DNA of 10,931 nucleotides from Chromatiales bacterium (GCA_029864785.1 JAOTST010000017.1:1-10931), one strand, 5' to 3'; shown: positions 1-9,338, counted from the first letter of the stretch. The notes: generated from the letters alone by a model not told the origin. A program made the numbers and translations.

Positions 1-2
1 CC

Positions 3-1076
3 CACCCCAATGTGCTGGCGGTGACGGGACCCGATTCTCAAACGGATGTGATGGAGGCGATCCATGCCCACCTGCCGCCTGAACATGACCCCTACACCGA
101 CCTGATTCCACCGGGTGGTCTCAAGCTGACCCCACGCCACTATGCCTACCTGAAGATCGCCGAGGGCTGTAATCAGAGCTGTAGCTTCTGCATCATTCCG
201 TCGATGCGCGGCAAGTTGATCAGCCGCCCGATTGGGGAGATCCTTGATGAGGCCGAAAAGTTGGTCGAGGCGGGTGTTGAAGAGCTGCTGGTGGTTGCCC
301 AGGATACCGCCGCCTATGGTGTTGATACCAAATATCGCACCGGTTTCTGGCAAGGGCAGCCTCTTAAGAGCAATATTGATGAACTGGTGCAGCGGCTCGG
401 TGGTATGGGGGCGTGGCTGCGCCTGCACTATCTTTATCCCTATCCCCATATCGATCGACTCGTGGATATGATGGCTGATGGTCTGGTGCTCCCCTATCTG
501 GATGTACCCCTGCAACACGCCAGCCCGACGATTCTTAAATCGATGCGTCGTCCAGGTAATCAGGAGAAGGTTCTCCGGCGTATCGAACAGTGGCGCAATA
601 CCGCACCTGAACTGGCGATTCGCTCGACCTTTATTGTTGGATTTCCGGGTGAGACCGATGCCGATTTTGAGGAGCTTTTGGGCTTTATCAAAGAGGCAAA
701 AATTGATCGTGCCGGCGCCTTCGCTTACTCCGATATTGAGGGTGCCCCAGCCAATGCATTTTCGGGAGCTGTGCCAGAAGATCTCAAACTGGAGCGTCTC
801 GAACGTTTTATGGAGCTTCAAACTGCGATTAGCGCCGATAAACTACAGGGACGTGTGGGCACAACGACCGAAGTATTGATCGATACGATCACCGAGGAGG
901 GGGCGATAGGACGCAGCTACGCCGAGGCACCTGAAGTGGATGGCGTGATTTGGATTGATGCGGATGAAACAGTTGAGTTAGAAGAGGGGGATCGGGTTGA
1001 GGTGAAGATAACTGCTGCCGATGAACACGACCTCTACGCTGATCTGATTATCGACGACCTTACTTTTCAGCAGTAA
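3..1076 (+). CDS. rimO: Ribosomal protein S12 methylthiotransferase RimO (5' truncated by window edge)
   Basis: RimO is a radical-SAM enzyme that adds a methylthio group to a conserved aspartate of ribosomal protein S12. The reading frame is open to the left edge: codons for His-Pro-Asn precede the GTG at 12, and this matches the HPxVLxxTGP segment inside the family. The gene therefore starts outside the window and lacks roughly the first 90 residues (the N-terminal UPF0004 domain). Counting from the GTG at 12, the radical-SAM CxxxCxxC cysteines lie at residues 53, 57 and 60, within [11 protein letters not shown]. Next come SMRG and SRP motifs, the [11 protein letters not shown] segment, and a C-terminal TRAM-like domain containing [16 protein letters not shown]. 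This pattern is specific to RimO rather than the related MiaB. The stop is TAA at 1074-1076, and the last 17 bp overlap the convergent cmoB. Identification is very secure; only the N-terminus is missing. Confidence 0.97.
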   Translation, partial: HPNVLAVTGPDSQTDVMEAIHAHLPPEHDPYTDLIPPGGLKLTPRHYAYLKIAEGCNQSCSFCIIPSMRGKLISRPIGEILDEAEKLVEAGVEELLVVAQDTAAYGVDTKYRTGFWQGQPLKSNIDELVQRLGGMGAWLRLHYLYPYPHIDRLVDMMADGLVLPYLDVPLQHASPTILKSMRRPGNQEKVLRRIEQWRNTAPELAIRSTFIVGFPGETDADFEELLGFIKEAKIDRAGAFAYSDIEGAPANAFSGAVPEDLKLERLERFMELQTAISADKLQGRVGTTTEVLIDTITEEGAIGRSYAEAPEVDGVIWIDADETVELEEGDRVEVKITAADEHDLYADLIIDDLTFQQ

Positions 1077-2055
1077 ACGTTGCTCTGAGCGGTGAGGGAT
1101 GTCCCTCTATCGTTAATGTTGGATCGTCGGGGTCGAGATAGTCACCCAGCGACTCAAACACCATCCACTCGGTTCGCCGTTGCTCCTCAGTCGTGGTGGG
1201 GCTGCAATCGATAAGTTTAATATTTTTAAACCCCGCCTCCTCCAGCCAACCGGCCATTGTGTCGCAGGATGGGACAGCGTGGACGTTGTGCATCTTGGCG
1301 TAACGTTTTGGTGGATGGAGGCAATCCCCTTTTTCTCCCTCAATCACCAGCCCCTCCAAAACCAGTTCACCACCGGGACGTAGATGCTCCTTTAGCTGAT
1401 TGAGGTGACCGATATGATCGCGCTGGTGGTAGATCACTCCCATCGAGAAAACGGTATCAAAAGTGGGGAGTGGTTGTTTAATCTCCTCAAGTCTCAGAGG
1501 TAGCACATAGTTACGATTGTGACCGATGAAGTGGTTAATTGCCGCATATTGCATCAGATAACGCAGGGTCGGATCGAGACCGATTACTAGATCAGCTCCT
1601 GCGCCAAGCATGCGCCAGCCGTAGTAGCCGTTGCCGGAGCCGACATCGAGAATCTTGCGACCCTCAAGCGGGGTGATGCTCTCTGCAAGTCGGTTCCACT
1701 TCCAGTCGGAGTGCCATTCGGTATCGATCTCGATCCCGAAGAGTGAGAAGGGACCCTTGCGCCATGGCTGGAACTTGAACAGCAACTCTTTAAGCTCGGC
1801 GCGTTGCTCGGCAGTGATATCGTTAGGAGAACCAATGAGTAGCGCATCCTGCGTCAGGTCGATAACCGATGGGGTGATCGGTGGTAGCTTGAGCAGCACC
1901 TGTAACCATTTGGGGACATCACCGTGGCGTGCAGGCTCCAGTGCTTCATCAACCTGTTGTGGCAGAGAGTCAAGCCAGGGGGCGAGAGGAGTCTCCGCAA
2001 TAGCTTGATAACATCGACTGTAGTCGATGACCGGATTGTTTGATTTTGTATTCAT
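1060..2055 (-). CDS. cmoB: tRNA U34 carboxymethyltransferase CmoB
   Basis: CmoB transfers the carboxymethyl group of carboxy-SAM to 5-hydroxyuridine at tRNA position 34, giving cmo5U, which broadens wobble decoding. The 331-residue protein is close to the roughly 323 residues of E. coli CmoB. It shows the family block [11 protein letters not shown] (about residues 97-107, including the lysine expected to hold carboxy-SAM), [10 protein letters not shown], the SAM-binding [15 protein letters not shown] (about 135-149), FSMGVIYH (about 203-210) and the signature [12 protein letters not shown] near 288-299. I chose the ATG at 2055. It overlaps the cmoA stop codon as ATGA (2052-2055), a classic translational-coupling arrangement, and no Shine-Dalgarno sequence is obvious. 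A longer reading to 2088 adds 11 residues inside cmoA that have no counterpart in the family. The 3' end overlaps convergent rimO by 17 bp, with no visible terminator. Confidence 0.95.
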   Translation of the reverse strand: MNTKSNNPVIDYSRCYQAIAETPLAPWLDSLPQQVDEALEPARHGDVPKWLQVLLKLPPITPSVIDLTQDALLIGSPNDITAEQRAELKELLFKFQPWRKGPFSLFGIEIDTEWHSDWKWNRLAESITPLEGRKILDVGSGNGYYGWRMLGAGADLVIGLDPTLRYLMQYAAINHFIGHNRNYVLPLRLEEIKQPLPTFDTVFSMGVIYHQRDHIGHLNQLKEHLRPGGELVLEGLVIEGEKGDCLHPPKRYAKMHNVHAVPSCDTMAGWLEEAGFKNIKLIDCSPTTTEEQRRTEWMVFESLGDYLDPDDPTLTIEGHPSPLRATFTAEK

Positions 2056-2798
2056 TTGGTGGCGACGATAGAGGCAAAGTTGAGGCACTGAAACCAGACA
2101 TTGCTTGATGCAAATCCGGCATCTTTCAGGCGCTGCTGATGAGTCATTATAGTTTCAGGTACAAGCACCTGTTCCAGAGCAGCACGCTTCTGGCTGATCT
2201 CCATCTCGGAGTAACCATTGGCCTGTTTAAAGGCGATATGCAACGCCTCTTGTTGCTGTTGCTCCTCAGGCTTCTCAAAGGCAATCTTCTCTGAGAGGAT
2301 GAGTACTCCACCTGGAAGTAGACCGTTATAGATATGCTTAATAAGATCAACACGCTCACTTAACGGGATGAATTGCAGGGTGAAATTGAGCACTACGATT
2401 GAGGCGTTGCGGATCTCGATATCTTGAATGTCGGCACAGCGCAGATCGACCTTTATGGTTGAGTCGATCTGCTGCAAATTTTTTTCACACTGTTCGATCA
2501 TCGCTTCAGAGTTATCGACAGCGACAATGGTGCAGCCATCAGCGGAGATGTGTTCACGTAACGCCAGTGTTGATGCTCCCAGTGAACAGCCGAGGTCGTA
2601 GATGTTGGAGTTGGGTTGGCTATAGTTCTGCGCGAATAGCCCCAGTAGAGAGATGATCTCGCTGTAACCGGGCACCGAGCGGCGAATCATATCGGAAAAG
2701 ACCTTGGCGACGCGTTCATCAAAACGGAAGTCGACCAGCATTGGTTGTTCTTCAGAGTAGATCTGATCTCGGTTTGTAGGTGGTAGAGGACTTTTCAT
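2052..2798 (-). CDS. cmoA: Carboxy-S-adenosyl-L-methionine synthase CmoA
   Basis: CmoA converts SAM and prephenate to carboxy-SAM, the substrate used by CmoB, which is the next gene downstream. At 248 residues it matches the usual length of about 247. Visible blocks are FDERVAKVFSDMIRRSVPGY (about 26-45), the SAM loop YDLGCSLGAST (about 67-77), VVLNFTLQF (about 135-143), and FKQANGYSEMEISQKR (about 190-205), which carries the arginine/tyrosine pair used for carboxy-SAM binding in the family. The C-terminal WFQCLNF is also typical. The ATG at 2798 is preferred because residues 10-30 align without gaps to the E. coli N-terminus (RDxxxS...FDERV). An internal ATG at 2741 would remove that part. 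No Shine-Dalgarno sequence lies before 2798. Instead a palindrome and a strong -10 element occupy that place, so translation may start on a very short leader or by coupling to bpt, which ends 25 nt upstream. Confidence 0.97.
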   Translation of the reverse strand: MKSPLPPTNRDQIYSEEQPMLVDFRFDERVAKVFSDMIRRSVPGYSEIISLLGLFAQNYSQPNSNIYDLGCSLGASTLALREHISADGCTIVAVDNSEAMIEQCEKNLQQIDSTIKVDLRCADIQDIEIRNASIVVLNFTLQFIPLSERVDLIKHIYNGLLPGGVLILSEKIAFEKPEEQQQQEALHIAFKQANGYSEMEISQKRAALEQVLVPETIMTHQQRLKDAGFASSNVWFQCLNFASIVATK

Positions 2799-2801
2799 AG
2801 G

Positions 2802-2837
2802 GCGGCTATTATAGCCGCACTAATTAGGTTATGTCAG
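2802..2837 (-). promoter_or_regulatory. Predicted sigma-70 promoter for cmoAB with palindrome over the -10
   Basis: On the minus strand, CTGACA (2837-2832, five of six bases of the -35 consensus) is followed after 18 nt by a perfect TATAAT (2813-2808). The -10 lies in the centre of a perfect inverted repeat: 2802-2809 pairs with 2811-2818 around one base. The predicted transcription start, near 2801, is only about 3 nt before the cmoA ATG. The -35 lies inside the last codons of bpt. This is a sequence prediction only; the palindrome could be an operator or chance. Confidence 0.55.
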
Positions 2838-3540
2838 ATTGCCAGTGGCCATCCAGGTAAATTTCATAGGGTTTGAAATTGCCTTTGTAGCTCATCTTTG
2901 GTGATTGATGAATCAGGTAACCGAGATAGAGATAGGGTTGTCCCATCTCGCGGCACTGTTCGATCATCGACAACACGGCAAAGGTGCCCGGTCCACGGTT
3001 TGAGTAGTCGGGATCAAAGAAGGTGTAGACGGCGGACCACCCCTGTTGCAGCAGATCGATGACCGCCACGGCAATCAATCTATTCTCCAGACGAAACTCG
3101 ATAAAGCGGGTCTCGCACCAGGGGCTCAAAAAGAACTCGGCAAAGCGCTGGGGATCATCGGTTGCCATCTCGCCATCGCTGTGACGATGCTCGATATAGC
3201 GCTGATAGAGTTCAAAGTGCTCGTCACGAATTGTTGAATCTTCAATCGTTATCGTGAGGTCTTGATTCTGTTTCCAGTTGCGTCGTTGACTGCGATTTGG
3301 GGTGAATGCATCGGTCGGAATACGAACCGGCAGACAGGCGTTGCATGTTCGGCAGCGTGGCGAGTAGACGATACCGCCGCTACGACGAAAACCGACCTCT
3401 GACAGACTGTTAAAAATATCCATCGTCATCGGAAACTTTGGATCGGCGAGCACCGTCGTCTGCTCCAGATCACTCAGGTAGCTGCACGGGTGGGGCGGGC
3501 TGAGGTAGAAGTAGAGCTCTTCAGGCAGTTCGAAGTTCAA
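2824..3540 (-). CDS. bpt: Aspartate/glutamate leucyltransferase Bpt (bacterial ATE-like)
   Basis: Bpt transfers leucine from leucyl-tRNA onto proteins with N-terminal Asp or Glu, marking them for ClpS/ClpAP degradation. Numbered from the TTG at 3540 the protein has 238 residues, close to the roughly 235 of Pseudomonas homologues. ATE_N-type features are PHPCSYL (16-22), GFRRSG (50-55) and the CxxCxxC cysteines at 63, 66 and 69. ATE_C-type features are YTFFDPDY (172-179) and the ending YLGYLIHQSPKMSYKGNFKPYE. I chose the TTG because it overlaps the aat stop as TTGA (3537-3540), has a G-rich stretch 5-10 nt upstream, and places PHPCSYL as in homologues. An ATG at 3582 is also in frame and would add 14 residues, MEPSSTKGAERGCR, with no obvious family match. 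The neighbour aat encodes the other leucyl-transferase of the pathway. The transferred amino acid is inferred from the family. Confidence 0.93.
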   Translation of the reverse strand: MNFELPEELYFYLSPPHPCSYLSDLEQTTVLADPKFPMTMDIFNSLSEVGFRRSGGIVYSPRCRTCNACLPVRIPTDAFTPNRSQRRNWKQNQDLTITIEDSTIRDEHFELYQRYIEHRHSDGEMATDDPQRFAEFFLSPWCETRFIEFRLENRLIAVAVIDLLQQGWSAVYTFFDPDYSNRGPGTFAVLSMIEQCREMGQPYLYLGYLIHQSPKMSYKGNFKPYEIYLDGHWQSDIT

Positions 3541-4280
3541 TCGACACCCCCGCTCTGCGCCTTTTGTTGATGAAGGCTCCATATGCCCTGATGGCTATCA
3601 ATCGGTTCTGCATATTGATCAAGATAGTCCATAAACTGCTTACGGGGAATATCGACGGCACCAAAACGGCTCAAATGGTTTGATGCGACCTGACAATCGA
3701 TTAGCTCAAAGCCCCACTCAATGAGCTGATTAACCAGCACCACAAAGGCAACCTTGGAGGCATCTGTTTTACGGGTAAACATCGACTCACCAAAAAAGAC
3801 CTTGCCCATCGATATGCCGTAGAGCCCACCGACCAGCTCCCCCTCAAACCAGGCCTCTACCGAGTGTGCGAAACCATGCATGTGTAGATCAATATAGGCC
3901 TGTTTCATCTCATCGGTGATCCAGGTTCCATCTTCAACATCACCATCAATGATTCGAGGCTGACTGCATCTCTCAACCACCTCATCAAAGGCCCGATCGA
4001 GGGTGATCTGATAGATCCCTTTACGAATAGTTTTTTTGAGACTCTTGCTGACTTTGATCTCTTTGGGAAAGATGACTGCACGGGGTGCAGGACTCCACCA
4101 GAGAATCGGTTCGCCCTCGGAAAACCAGGGAAAGATACCGTTGCGGTAGGCGTTAAGAATTCGGTTTGGAGAGAGATCTCCCCCCACGGCGAGTAGCCCG
4201 TTGGGCTCGCTCAGCGCCAGAGATGGATCGGGAAATGTGGAATCCCCCCACGCGGGGTTTAGGCGGTAGGGGGCTCCCAA
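3537..4280 (-). CDS. aat: Leucyl/phenylalanyl-tRNA-protein transferase Aat
   Basis: Aat attaches leucine or phenylalanine from aminoacyl-tRNA to N-terminal Lys or Arg of proteins, creating a degron read by ClpS/ClpAP in the cytoplasm. The protein of 247 residues (E. coli: 234) shows EPNGLLAVGGDLSP (25-38), GIFPWFSEGEPILWWSPAPRA (48-68), GTWIT (118-122), FFGESMFTR (162-170) and LIDCQV (193-198). E165 and Q197 correspond to residues known to matter in the E. coli enzyme. Relative to E. coli it has about six extra residues before GTWIT. The start can only be TTG at 4280 or something further in. The trxB stop TAG lies in the same frame only two codons upstream, and no ATG or GTG occurs before the conserved EPNGLL block. 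No Shine-Dalgarno sequence is visible and GC-rich self-complementary sequence follows (about 4244-4257), so reinitiation after trxB is likely. Confidence 0.96.
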   Translation of the reverse strand: MGAPYRLNPAWGDSTFPDPSLALSEPNGLLAVGGDLSPNRILNAYRNGIFPWFSEGEPILWWSPAPRAVIFPKEIKVSKSLKKTIRKGIYQITLDRAFDEVVERCSQPRIIDGDVEDGTWITDEMKQAYIDLHMHGFAHSVEAWFEGELVGGLYGISMGKVFFGESMFTRKTDASKVAFVVLVNQLIEWGFELIDCQVASNHLSRFGAVDIPRKQFMDYLDQYAEPIDSHQGIWSLHQQKAQSGGVD

Positions 4281-4286
4281 TGGATG

Positions 4287-5284
<998 letters not shown>

Positions 5285-5292
<8 letters not shown>

Positions 5293-5430
5293 GTGAATTT
5301 CCGAAGCCCACTATGGTACGAAATGGCTCTGCCGAGGTAAACATGATAATCCATCAGGCGATCGATTCATGGTCGATTTGTGACTTTAGTTCAATTATCG
5401 GGGCGTAATTATCGAAATTCTCACCTGACC
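5285..5430. repeat. Inverted repeat spanning the trxB-ftsK intergenic region (possible MITE-like remnant)
   Basis: GGTCAGGTGA at 5287-5296 is the exact reverse complement of TCACCTGACC at 5421-5430. The match extends inward to GAAATT with a 2-nt gap: the left arm 5287-5301 read on the minus strand is GAAATTCACCTGACC, and the right arm 5414-5430 is GAAATTCTCACCTGACC. The arms enclose about 120 bp without a convincing gene. They could be terminal repeats of a short non-autonomous element, or paired regulator sites, since each arm covers the -35 of a divergent promoter. No target duplication was recognised. Confidence 0.5.
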
Positions 5431-5452
5431 ACTACGCTTGACTATGTATAAT
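5425..5452 (+). promoter_or_regulatory. Candidate ftsK promoter
   Basis: CTGACC (5425-5430, four of six -35 bases) is followed after 16 nt by a perfect TATAAT at 5447-5452. The predicted start near 5459 gives a leader of about 40 nt before the TTG at 5499. The -35 lies in the right arm of the intergenic inverted repeat. A TTGACT at 5438-5443 is too close to this -10 and has no good -10 of its own. Confidence 0.5.
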
Positions 5453-5498
5453 TGGGTAAATAACTCAAGTAACAAGGTTCGAGGGAGCATAACTCAGT

Positions 5499-7826
5499 TT
5501 GGCATCTAAACAGGCATCACAGAAAGTGACATCAGAATCGATGGTGACCCAAAAACTCAACCACTCGTTGAGAGAGGTCGGGTTGATACTGATTGGTACG
5601 CTGGCTATATTTTTACTCTTGTCTCTCTATAGTTTTCACCCTCTGGATCCGGGGTGGTCACATAGTGGTGAACGCGCTGAAATTTTCAATTTTGGTGGGC
5701 AGACGGGAGCATGGCTTGCAGACCTGTTGCTCTATCTGTTTGGTTTGATGGCCTATCTGTTACCGATATTGGTGGGTTATTTTGCCTGGCTGACCTATCG
5801 TGACAAGAGTTTTGTGCAAGGGGAGCACCAGGCCATTCCAACCATGATTAAGGTCGGTGGTTTTCTCCTGTTGATGCTCTCAGGTAGTGGCCTTTCACAT
5901 CTCCACTTTGTTGCAAATCCAGGGCTGTTACCTGAACCAAATCATCCCGGTGGCGTCCTTGGCCATATGGTCTCAGAGCAGGGTTTTTCCTTCTTTTTTG
6001 GTAGTCTTGGGGCTACCCTGTTGCTGCTGGCTCTGTTTATGACCAGCGTTACCCTTTTTACGGGTCTGTCATGGATCTGGCTGATGGATGCAACGGGTGG
6101 AGCAACGCTTGCGCTATTTTCTAAATTTCGAGGTGTCTGGTGGTCGATTCGTGATCGCTTTGAGGCGCGTCGAGAGGCTCAAAAGCGGGTCGAGCGTGTT
6201 GAGGAAAAACATAAAAAAGCAGTCAAACGGAAGCCGCCCAAGATCGAGCCTGTGATCAATAGCCCCAAGGTTGAGACGGTGCGTGAGAAGAAGGAGCGTC
6301 AGCAAACCCTGTTTGAATCGGATGTTGATGAAGCGTTGCCGCCACTCTCACTGCTTGATGATCCACCTGACACCCGAAAGCCGATCTCTCGTGATGCACT
6401 AGAGGCGGTCTCTAAACTACTGGAGATCAAGCTGGCTGACTTTAATATTGAGGTGGAAGTGGAGTCGGTTCACCCTGGTCCAATTATCACCCGTTTTGAG
6501 ATCCAGCCCGCACCCGGTGTAAAGGTGAGTCAGATCTCCAATCTCTCCAAAGATCTGGCGCGTTCACTCTCCACCATGAGTGTACGGGTAGTCGAGGTGA
6601 TCCTTGGAAAGACCACTATCGGTATCGAGGTCCCCAACGAGAACCGCGAGATGATCTATCTCTCTGAGACCTTGCGCTCAGAGGCATACGAGAAATCTAA
6701 ATCGCCACTGACAATGGCTCTCGGTAAAGATATCGGTGGGATGCCGGTGGTTGCCGATCTGGCTAAGATGCCCCACCTGCTGGTGGCCGGAACCACCGGA
6801 TCGGGTAAATCGGTGGCCGTTAACGCGATGATCCTCAGCATTCTCTACACCGCCACCCCGAAAGAGGTGCGGATGATCATGATCGATCCGAAGATGTTGG
6901 AGCTGTCGATCTACGACGGTATCCCTCATCTGCTTTCACCGGTTGTGACTGACATGAAAGATGCCTCTAATGCACTGCGTTGGGCCGTGGCCGAAATGGA
7001 GCGTCGCTATAAATTGATGGCGGCAATGGGTGTGCGTAATCTCGCCGGCTTTAACAAGAAAATGAAGGATGCCATCGCCGCCGGTGAGCCGATTGTCGAT
7101 CCATTCTTTGTCCCCAATCCGTTGGCAGAAGAGCCTGAGGTTGCACCTACCCTCGAAACGCTGCCCTACATCGTTATTGTGGTCGATGAGTTGGCCGATA
7201 TGATGATGGTGGTCGGTAAGAAGGTCGAAGAGCTGATCGCACGTCTAGCCCAAAAGGCGCGTGCCTGCGGTATTCATCTGATACTGGCCACTCAACGCCC
7301 CTCGGTCGATGTACTGACCGGTCTGATTAAGGCCAACATTCCTACCCGTATCGCCTTCCAGGTCTCCTCTAAGATCGACTCACGTACCATCCTTGATCAG
7401 ATGGGCGCTGAGGCGCTGCTGGGTCACGGTGATATGCTCTATCTCCCACCCGGCAGGGCGGTTCCTGAACGGATTCATGGCGCATTTGTAGATGACCATG
7501 AGGTACATAATGTGGTCGATAATCTCAAGCGTCGTGGTAAGCCTGAGTATATCGATGAGATCCTTAATGGGATTGAGGAGACCGAGGGGGGAGCCTTCCC
7601 CGGTGATCCGATGGCGGTCGATAGTGAGGCCGATGCACTCTATGATCAGGCTGTACAGATTGTTACCGAGACTCGTAAGGCCTCTGTCTCAGGTATTCAG
7701 CGCCGTTTGAAGATTGGTTATAACCGTGCTGCGCGTATGGTCGAAGCGATGGAGGCAGCCGGTGTTGTGAGTTCGCTGCAATCGAACGGGCAGCGTGAGG
7801 TGATTGCTCCCCCACCTGTTAAATAG
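5499..7826 (+). CDS. ftsK: DNA translocase FtsK, short-linker form
   Basis: FtsK is an inner-membrane, septum-located DNA pump that clears chromosome ends during division and activates XerCD recombination at dif. The 775-residue protein has a hydrophobic N-terminus with about four membrane segments (near 26-43, 71-97, 117-137 and 160-190). A short charged linker (about 205-290) rich in Lys, Arg and Glu follows. The alpha/beta motor carries Walker A GTTGSGKS (431-438), Walker [12 protein letters not shown] (558-568) and [20 protein letters not shown] (596-615). The C-terminal gamma winged helix (about 711-775) contains [20 protein letters not shown]. It is far shorter than E. coli FtsK (about 1329) because the linker is missing. 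The start is TTG at 5499, the first possible start after an in-frame stop at 5490-5492, with GAGGGAG at 5481-5487, a rather long 11 nt upstream. ATG at 5541 is the alternative and would still keep all membrane segments. Confidence 0.97.
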   Translation: MASKQASQKVTSESMVTQKLNHSLREVGLILIGTLAIFLLLSLYSFHPLDPGWSHSGERAEIFNFGGQTGAWLADLLLYLFGLMAYLLPILVGYFAWLTYRDKSFVQGEHQAIPTMIKVGGFLLLMLSGSGLSHLHFVANPGLLPEPNHPGGVLGHMVSEQGFSFFFGSLGATLLLLALFMTSVTLFTGLSWIWLMDATGGATLALFSKFRGVWWSIRDRFEARREAQKRVERVEEKHKKAVKRKPPKIEPVINSPKVETVREKKERQQTLFESDVDEALPPLSLLDDPPDTRKPISRDALEAVSKLLEIKLADFNIEVEVESVHPGPIITRFEIQPAPGVKVSQISNLSKDLARSLSTMSVRVVEVILGKTTIGIEVPNENREMIYLSETLRSEAYEKSKSPLTMALGKDIGGMPVVADLAKMPHLLVAGTTGSGKSVAVNAMILSILYTATPKEVRMIMIDPKMLELSIYDGIPHLLSPVVTDMKDASNALRWAVAEMERRYKLMAAMGVRNLAGFNKKMKDAIAAGEPIVDPFFVPNPLAEEPEVAPTLETLPYIVIVVDELADMMMVVGKKVEELIARLAQKARACGIHLILATQRPSVDVLTGLIKANIPTRIAFQVSSKIDSRTILDQMGAEALLGHGDMLYLPPGRAVPERIHGAFVDDHEVHNVVDNLKRRGKPEYIDEILNGIEETEGGAFPGDPMAVDSEADALYDQAVQIVTETRKASVSGIQRRLKIGYNRAARMVEAMEAAGVVSSLQSNGQREVIAPPPVK

Positions 7827-7919
7827 AATTTTTGCCCTCTTTTTCGAACCAGCCTTGTTTTTTATTGTCAAAGTGGCATTCGAGTATTAACCGATATGAT
7901 TAATTTGGATTATCTGAAA

Positions 7920-8534
7920 ATGAAACGCCTCCTCCTGACCCTTCTGCTCTTTAGTCACGCCAGTTTAACTTTGGCGGGTGAAGGGCGTGATCGCCTCGAA
8001 AATTTTTTGGGGAGCTTTAAAACAATGCAGGCAACCTTTGTTCAAACCCTCAAGAATCCAAAAAAAGAGGAGTTGGAACGCAGTGAGGGGAAGATTTTGT
8101 TGACCCGGCCGAACCAGTTTCGCCTTACCTATCAGACGCCTTATGAACAGATTATCGTTGCTGACGGCACCAAGGTTTGGCTCTACGATAAAGATTTGGA
8201 GCAGGTTACCGTTAAGCCACAAGATGACTCTATTGGCAGCTCTCCGGCCTCGCTACTTGCGGGGGTAAAGCCACTTGAAGAGGAGTTTCGCATTGAAGAG
8301 TTGGGGCTTCATGAAGGGTTCGAATGGGTCAATCTCTACCCCAAGGCACCCGATGCAAGCTTTGACTATATTCGTGTCGCAATGGAGGGAAAAACTCTCA
8401 GAGCCATTGAGATGGTTGATGGATTTGGGCAGCAGACGCGTCTATTTTTTGATCAGATTGATCTGAACAAACCTATTTCTAAGAGCTACTACCAATTTAC
8501 TCCCCCATCTGGGGTCGATGTTATCGGTGAGTGA
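7920..8534 (+). CDS. lolA: Outer-membrane lipoprotein carrier protein LolA
   Basis: LolA is the periplasmic chaperone that takes lipoproteins from the LolCDE ABC transporter and hands them to LolB at the outer membrane. Starting at the ATG at 7920, the protein has 204 residues, like the E. coli precursor (about 203). It begins with a signal peptide, MKRLLLTLLLFSHASLTLA, likely cleaved after Ala19. The mature part shows MQATFVQTL (36-44), the LolA-type GKILLTRPNQFRLTYQTPYEQIIVADG (57-83), VWLYD (86-90) and the SSPASLLAG segment (107-115). An in-frame ATG at 7896 would add eight residues, MINLDYLK, before the signal peptide; neither start has a strong Shine-Dalgarno sequence, and length and signal-peptide shape favour 7920. 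It follows ftsK by 93 nt, the usual neighbour order. A TATGAT at 7895-7900 might be a -10, but no acceptable -35 accompanies it. Confidence 0.95.
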   Translation: MKRLLLTLLLFSHASLTLAGEGRDRLENFLGSFKTMQATFVQTLKNPKKEELERSEGKILLTRPNQFRLTYQTPYEQIIVADGTKVWLYDKDLEQVTVKPQDDSIGSSPASLLAGVKPLEEEFRIEELGLHEGFEWVNLYPKAPDASFDYIRVAMEGKTLRAIEMVDGFGQQTRLFFDQIDLNKPISKSYYQFTPPSGVDVIGE

Positions 8535-8594
8535 TCCGACAAATTGCTTTTTTACCGCTCAGAAATAATTAACAGCTATTAATATTTAAACTAA

Positions 8595-8600
8595 AGAGGA
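8595..8600 (+). promoter_or_regulatory. Ribosome binding site deciding the GTG start of the FKBP-rhodanese gene
   Basis: AGAGGA lies 7 nt before the GTG at 8608. It selects this non-ATG start, which also gives a clean signal peptide. The surrounding 8535-8607 gap is very AT-rich; it may hold a promoter, but no well-spaced -35/-10 pair was found. Confidence 0.7.
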
Positions 8601-8607
8601 AAAGATT

Positions 8608-9333
8608 GTGCGCTTTATTATTGGATTACTTCTATCGTTGTCACTTGCTACCGCTAGTGCTGGCGGACTTGAAATTAAAGATCTTAAGAAAGGTGAGGGG
8701 CAAGTTGCCAAATCTGGCGATACGGTATCGGTTCACTATACCGGCTGGTTACTCAATGGAACCAAGTTTGATTCTAGTGTTGATCGCGACAAGCCATTCG
8801 AGTTTGAATTAGGAGCTGGACGGGTCATCAAAGGGTGGGAACAGGGCGTTGCCGGTATGCATGTGGGTGGTAAGCGTGAGCTCACTATTCCACCAGAATT
8901 GGCTTATGGAAAACGCGCAGTGGGTGGTGGACTGATTCCTGCCAATTCAACTCTTAAATTTGAGATAGAGCTGCTCGCTATTGTTGCGCCGCCTTATGCC
9001 AATATCGACAATGAGCAACTTCAAAAGCTGCTTTCTGAAGGGGTTAAAATCTATGATATTCGTCGTAAAGATGAGTGGAAACAGACGGGCGTTATCAAAG
9101 GAAGTCGGTTGCTAACACTATTTGATAGCAAGGGTGTTAACCGCGATTTTATGCCCACTTTTAACAAAGAGGTTCGACCTGACGAGAAAATTATCTTTAT
9201 CTGTCGTACGGGTAATCGTAGCCAGAAAGCAGCTGACTATGTCTCAACTCAGTTAGGGTATACCCATGCTTACAATGTCAAACGAGGCATTACCGACTGG
9301 ATTCGTAGTGGTCATCCTGTCGAAAAAATGTAA
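8608..9333 (+). CDS. Periplasmic FKBP-type peptidyl-prolyl isomerase fused to a rhodanese domain
   Basis: This 241-residue protein appears to be a two-domain periplasmic enzyme. Residues 1-18 are a signal peptide ([18 protein letters not shown]), with a typical ASA cleavage site. Residues 19-126 form an FKBP domain, a proline cis-trans isomerase fold. Its pocket residues are present: Y44 in HYTGW, F54 and D55 in KFDSS, F66, V73-I74 and W77 in GRVIKGW, and Y100 in PPELAYG. Residues about 128-241 form a rhodanese-like domain with DIRRKDEW (150-157), the active-site loop CRTGNRS (catalytic C199) and [13 protein letters not shown] (227-239). C199 is the only cysteine in the whole protein. The rhodanese half resembles small secreted rhodaneses usually encoded alone. 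The gene sits between lolA (73 nt upstream) and rarA (17 nt downstream), a place where E. coli has no such gene. The real substrate of either domain is unknown. Confidence 0.9.
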   Translation: MRFIIGLLLSLSLATASAGGLEIKDLKKGEGQVAKSGDTVSVHYTGWLLNGTKFDSSVDRDKPFEFELGAGRVIKGWEQGVAGMHVGGKRELTIPPELAYGKRAVGGGLIPANSTLKFEIELLAIVAPPYANIDNEQLQKLLSEGVKIYDIRRKDEWKQTGVIKGSRLLTLFDSKGVNRDFMPTFNKEVRPDEKIIFICRTGNRSQKAADYVSTQLGYTHAYNVKRGITDWIRSGHPVEKM

Positions 9334-9338
9334 TCGGC

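Noticed and set aside
1631..2008. Long rightward open frame opposite cmoB (125 codons)
   Set aside because: It is antisense to the well-supported cmoB, has no family resemblance or ribosome site, and its length follows from the codon use of cmoB.
5438..5466. TTGACT at 5438-5443 as the -35 of ftsK
   Set aside because: It is only 3 nt from the perfect TATAAT, and the correctly spaced hexamer TAACTC is a poor -10.
7798..7860. Possible terminator after ftsK: AGGTG/CACCT pairing followed by several T-runs
   Set aside because: The stem is only five pairs with a ten-base loop, and the nearest T-run is about ten bases away, so it does not meet the usual form of an intrinsic terminator.
8535..8607. 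Promoter for the FKBP-rhodanese gene in the AT-rich gap (TTAACA, AATAAT and similar boxes)
   Set aside because: Several near-consensus boxes occur, but none form a pair with 16-18 nt spacing; in such AT-rich sequence isolated hits are meaningless.
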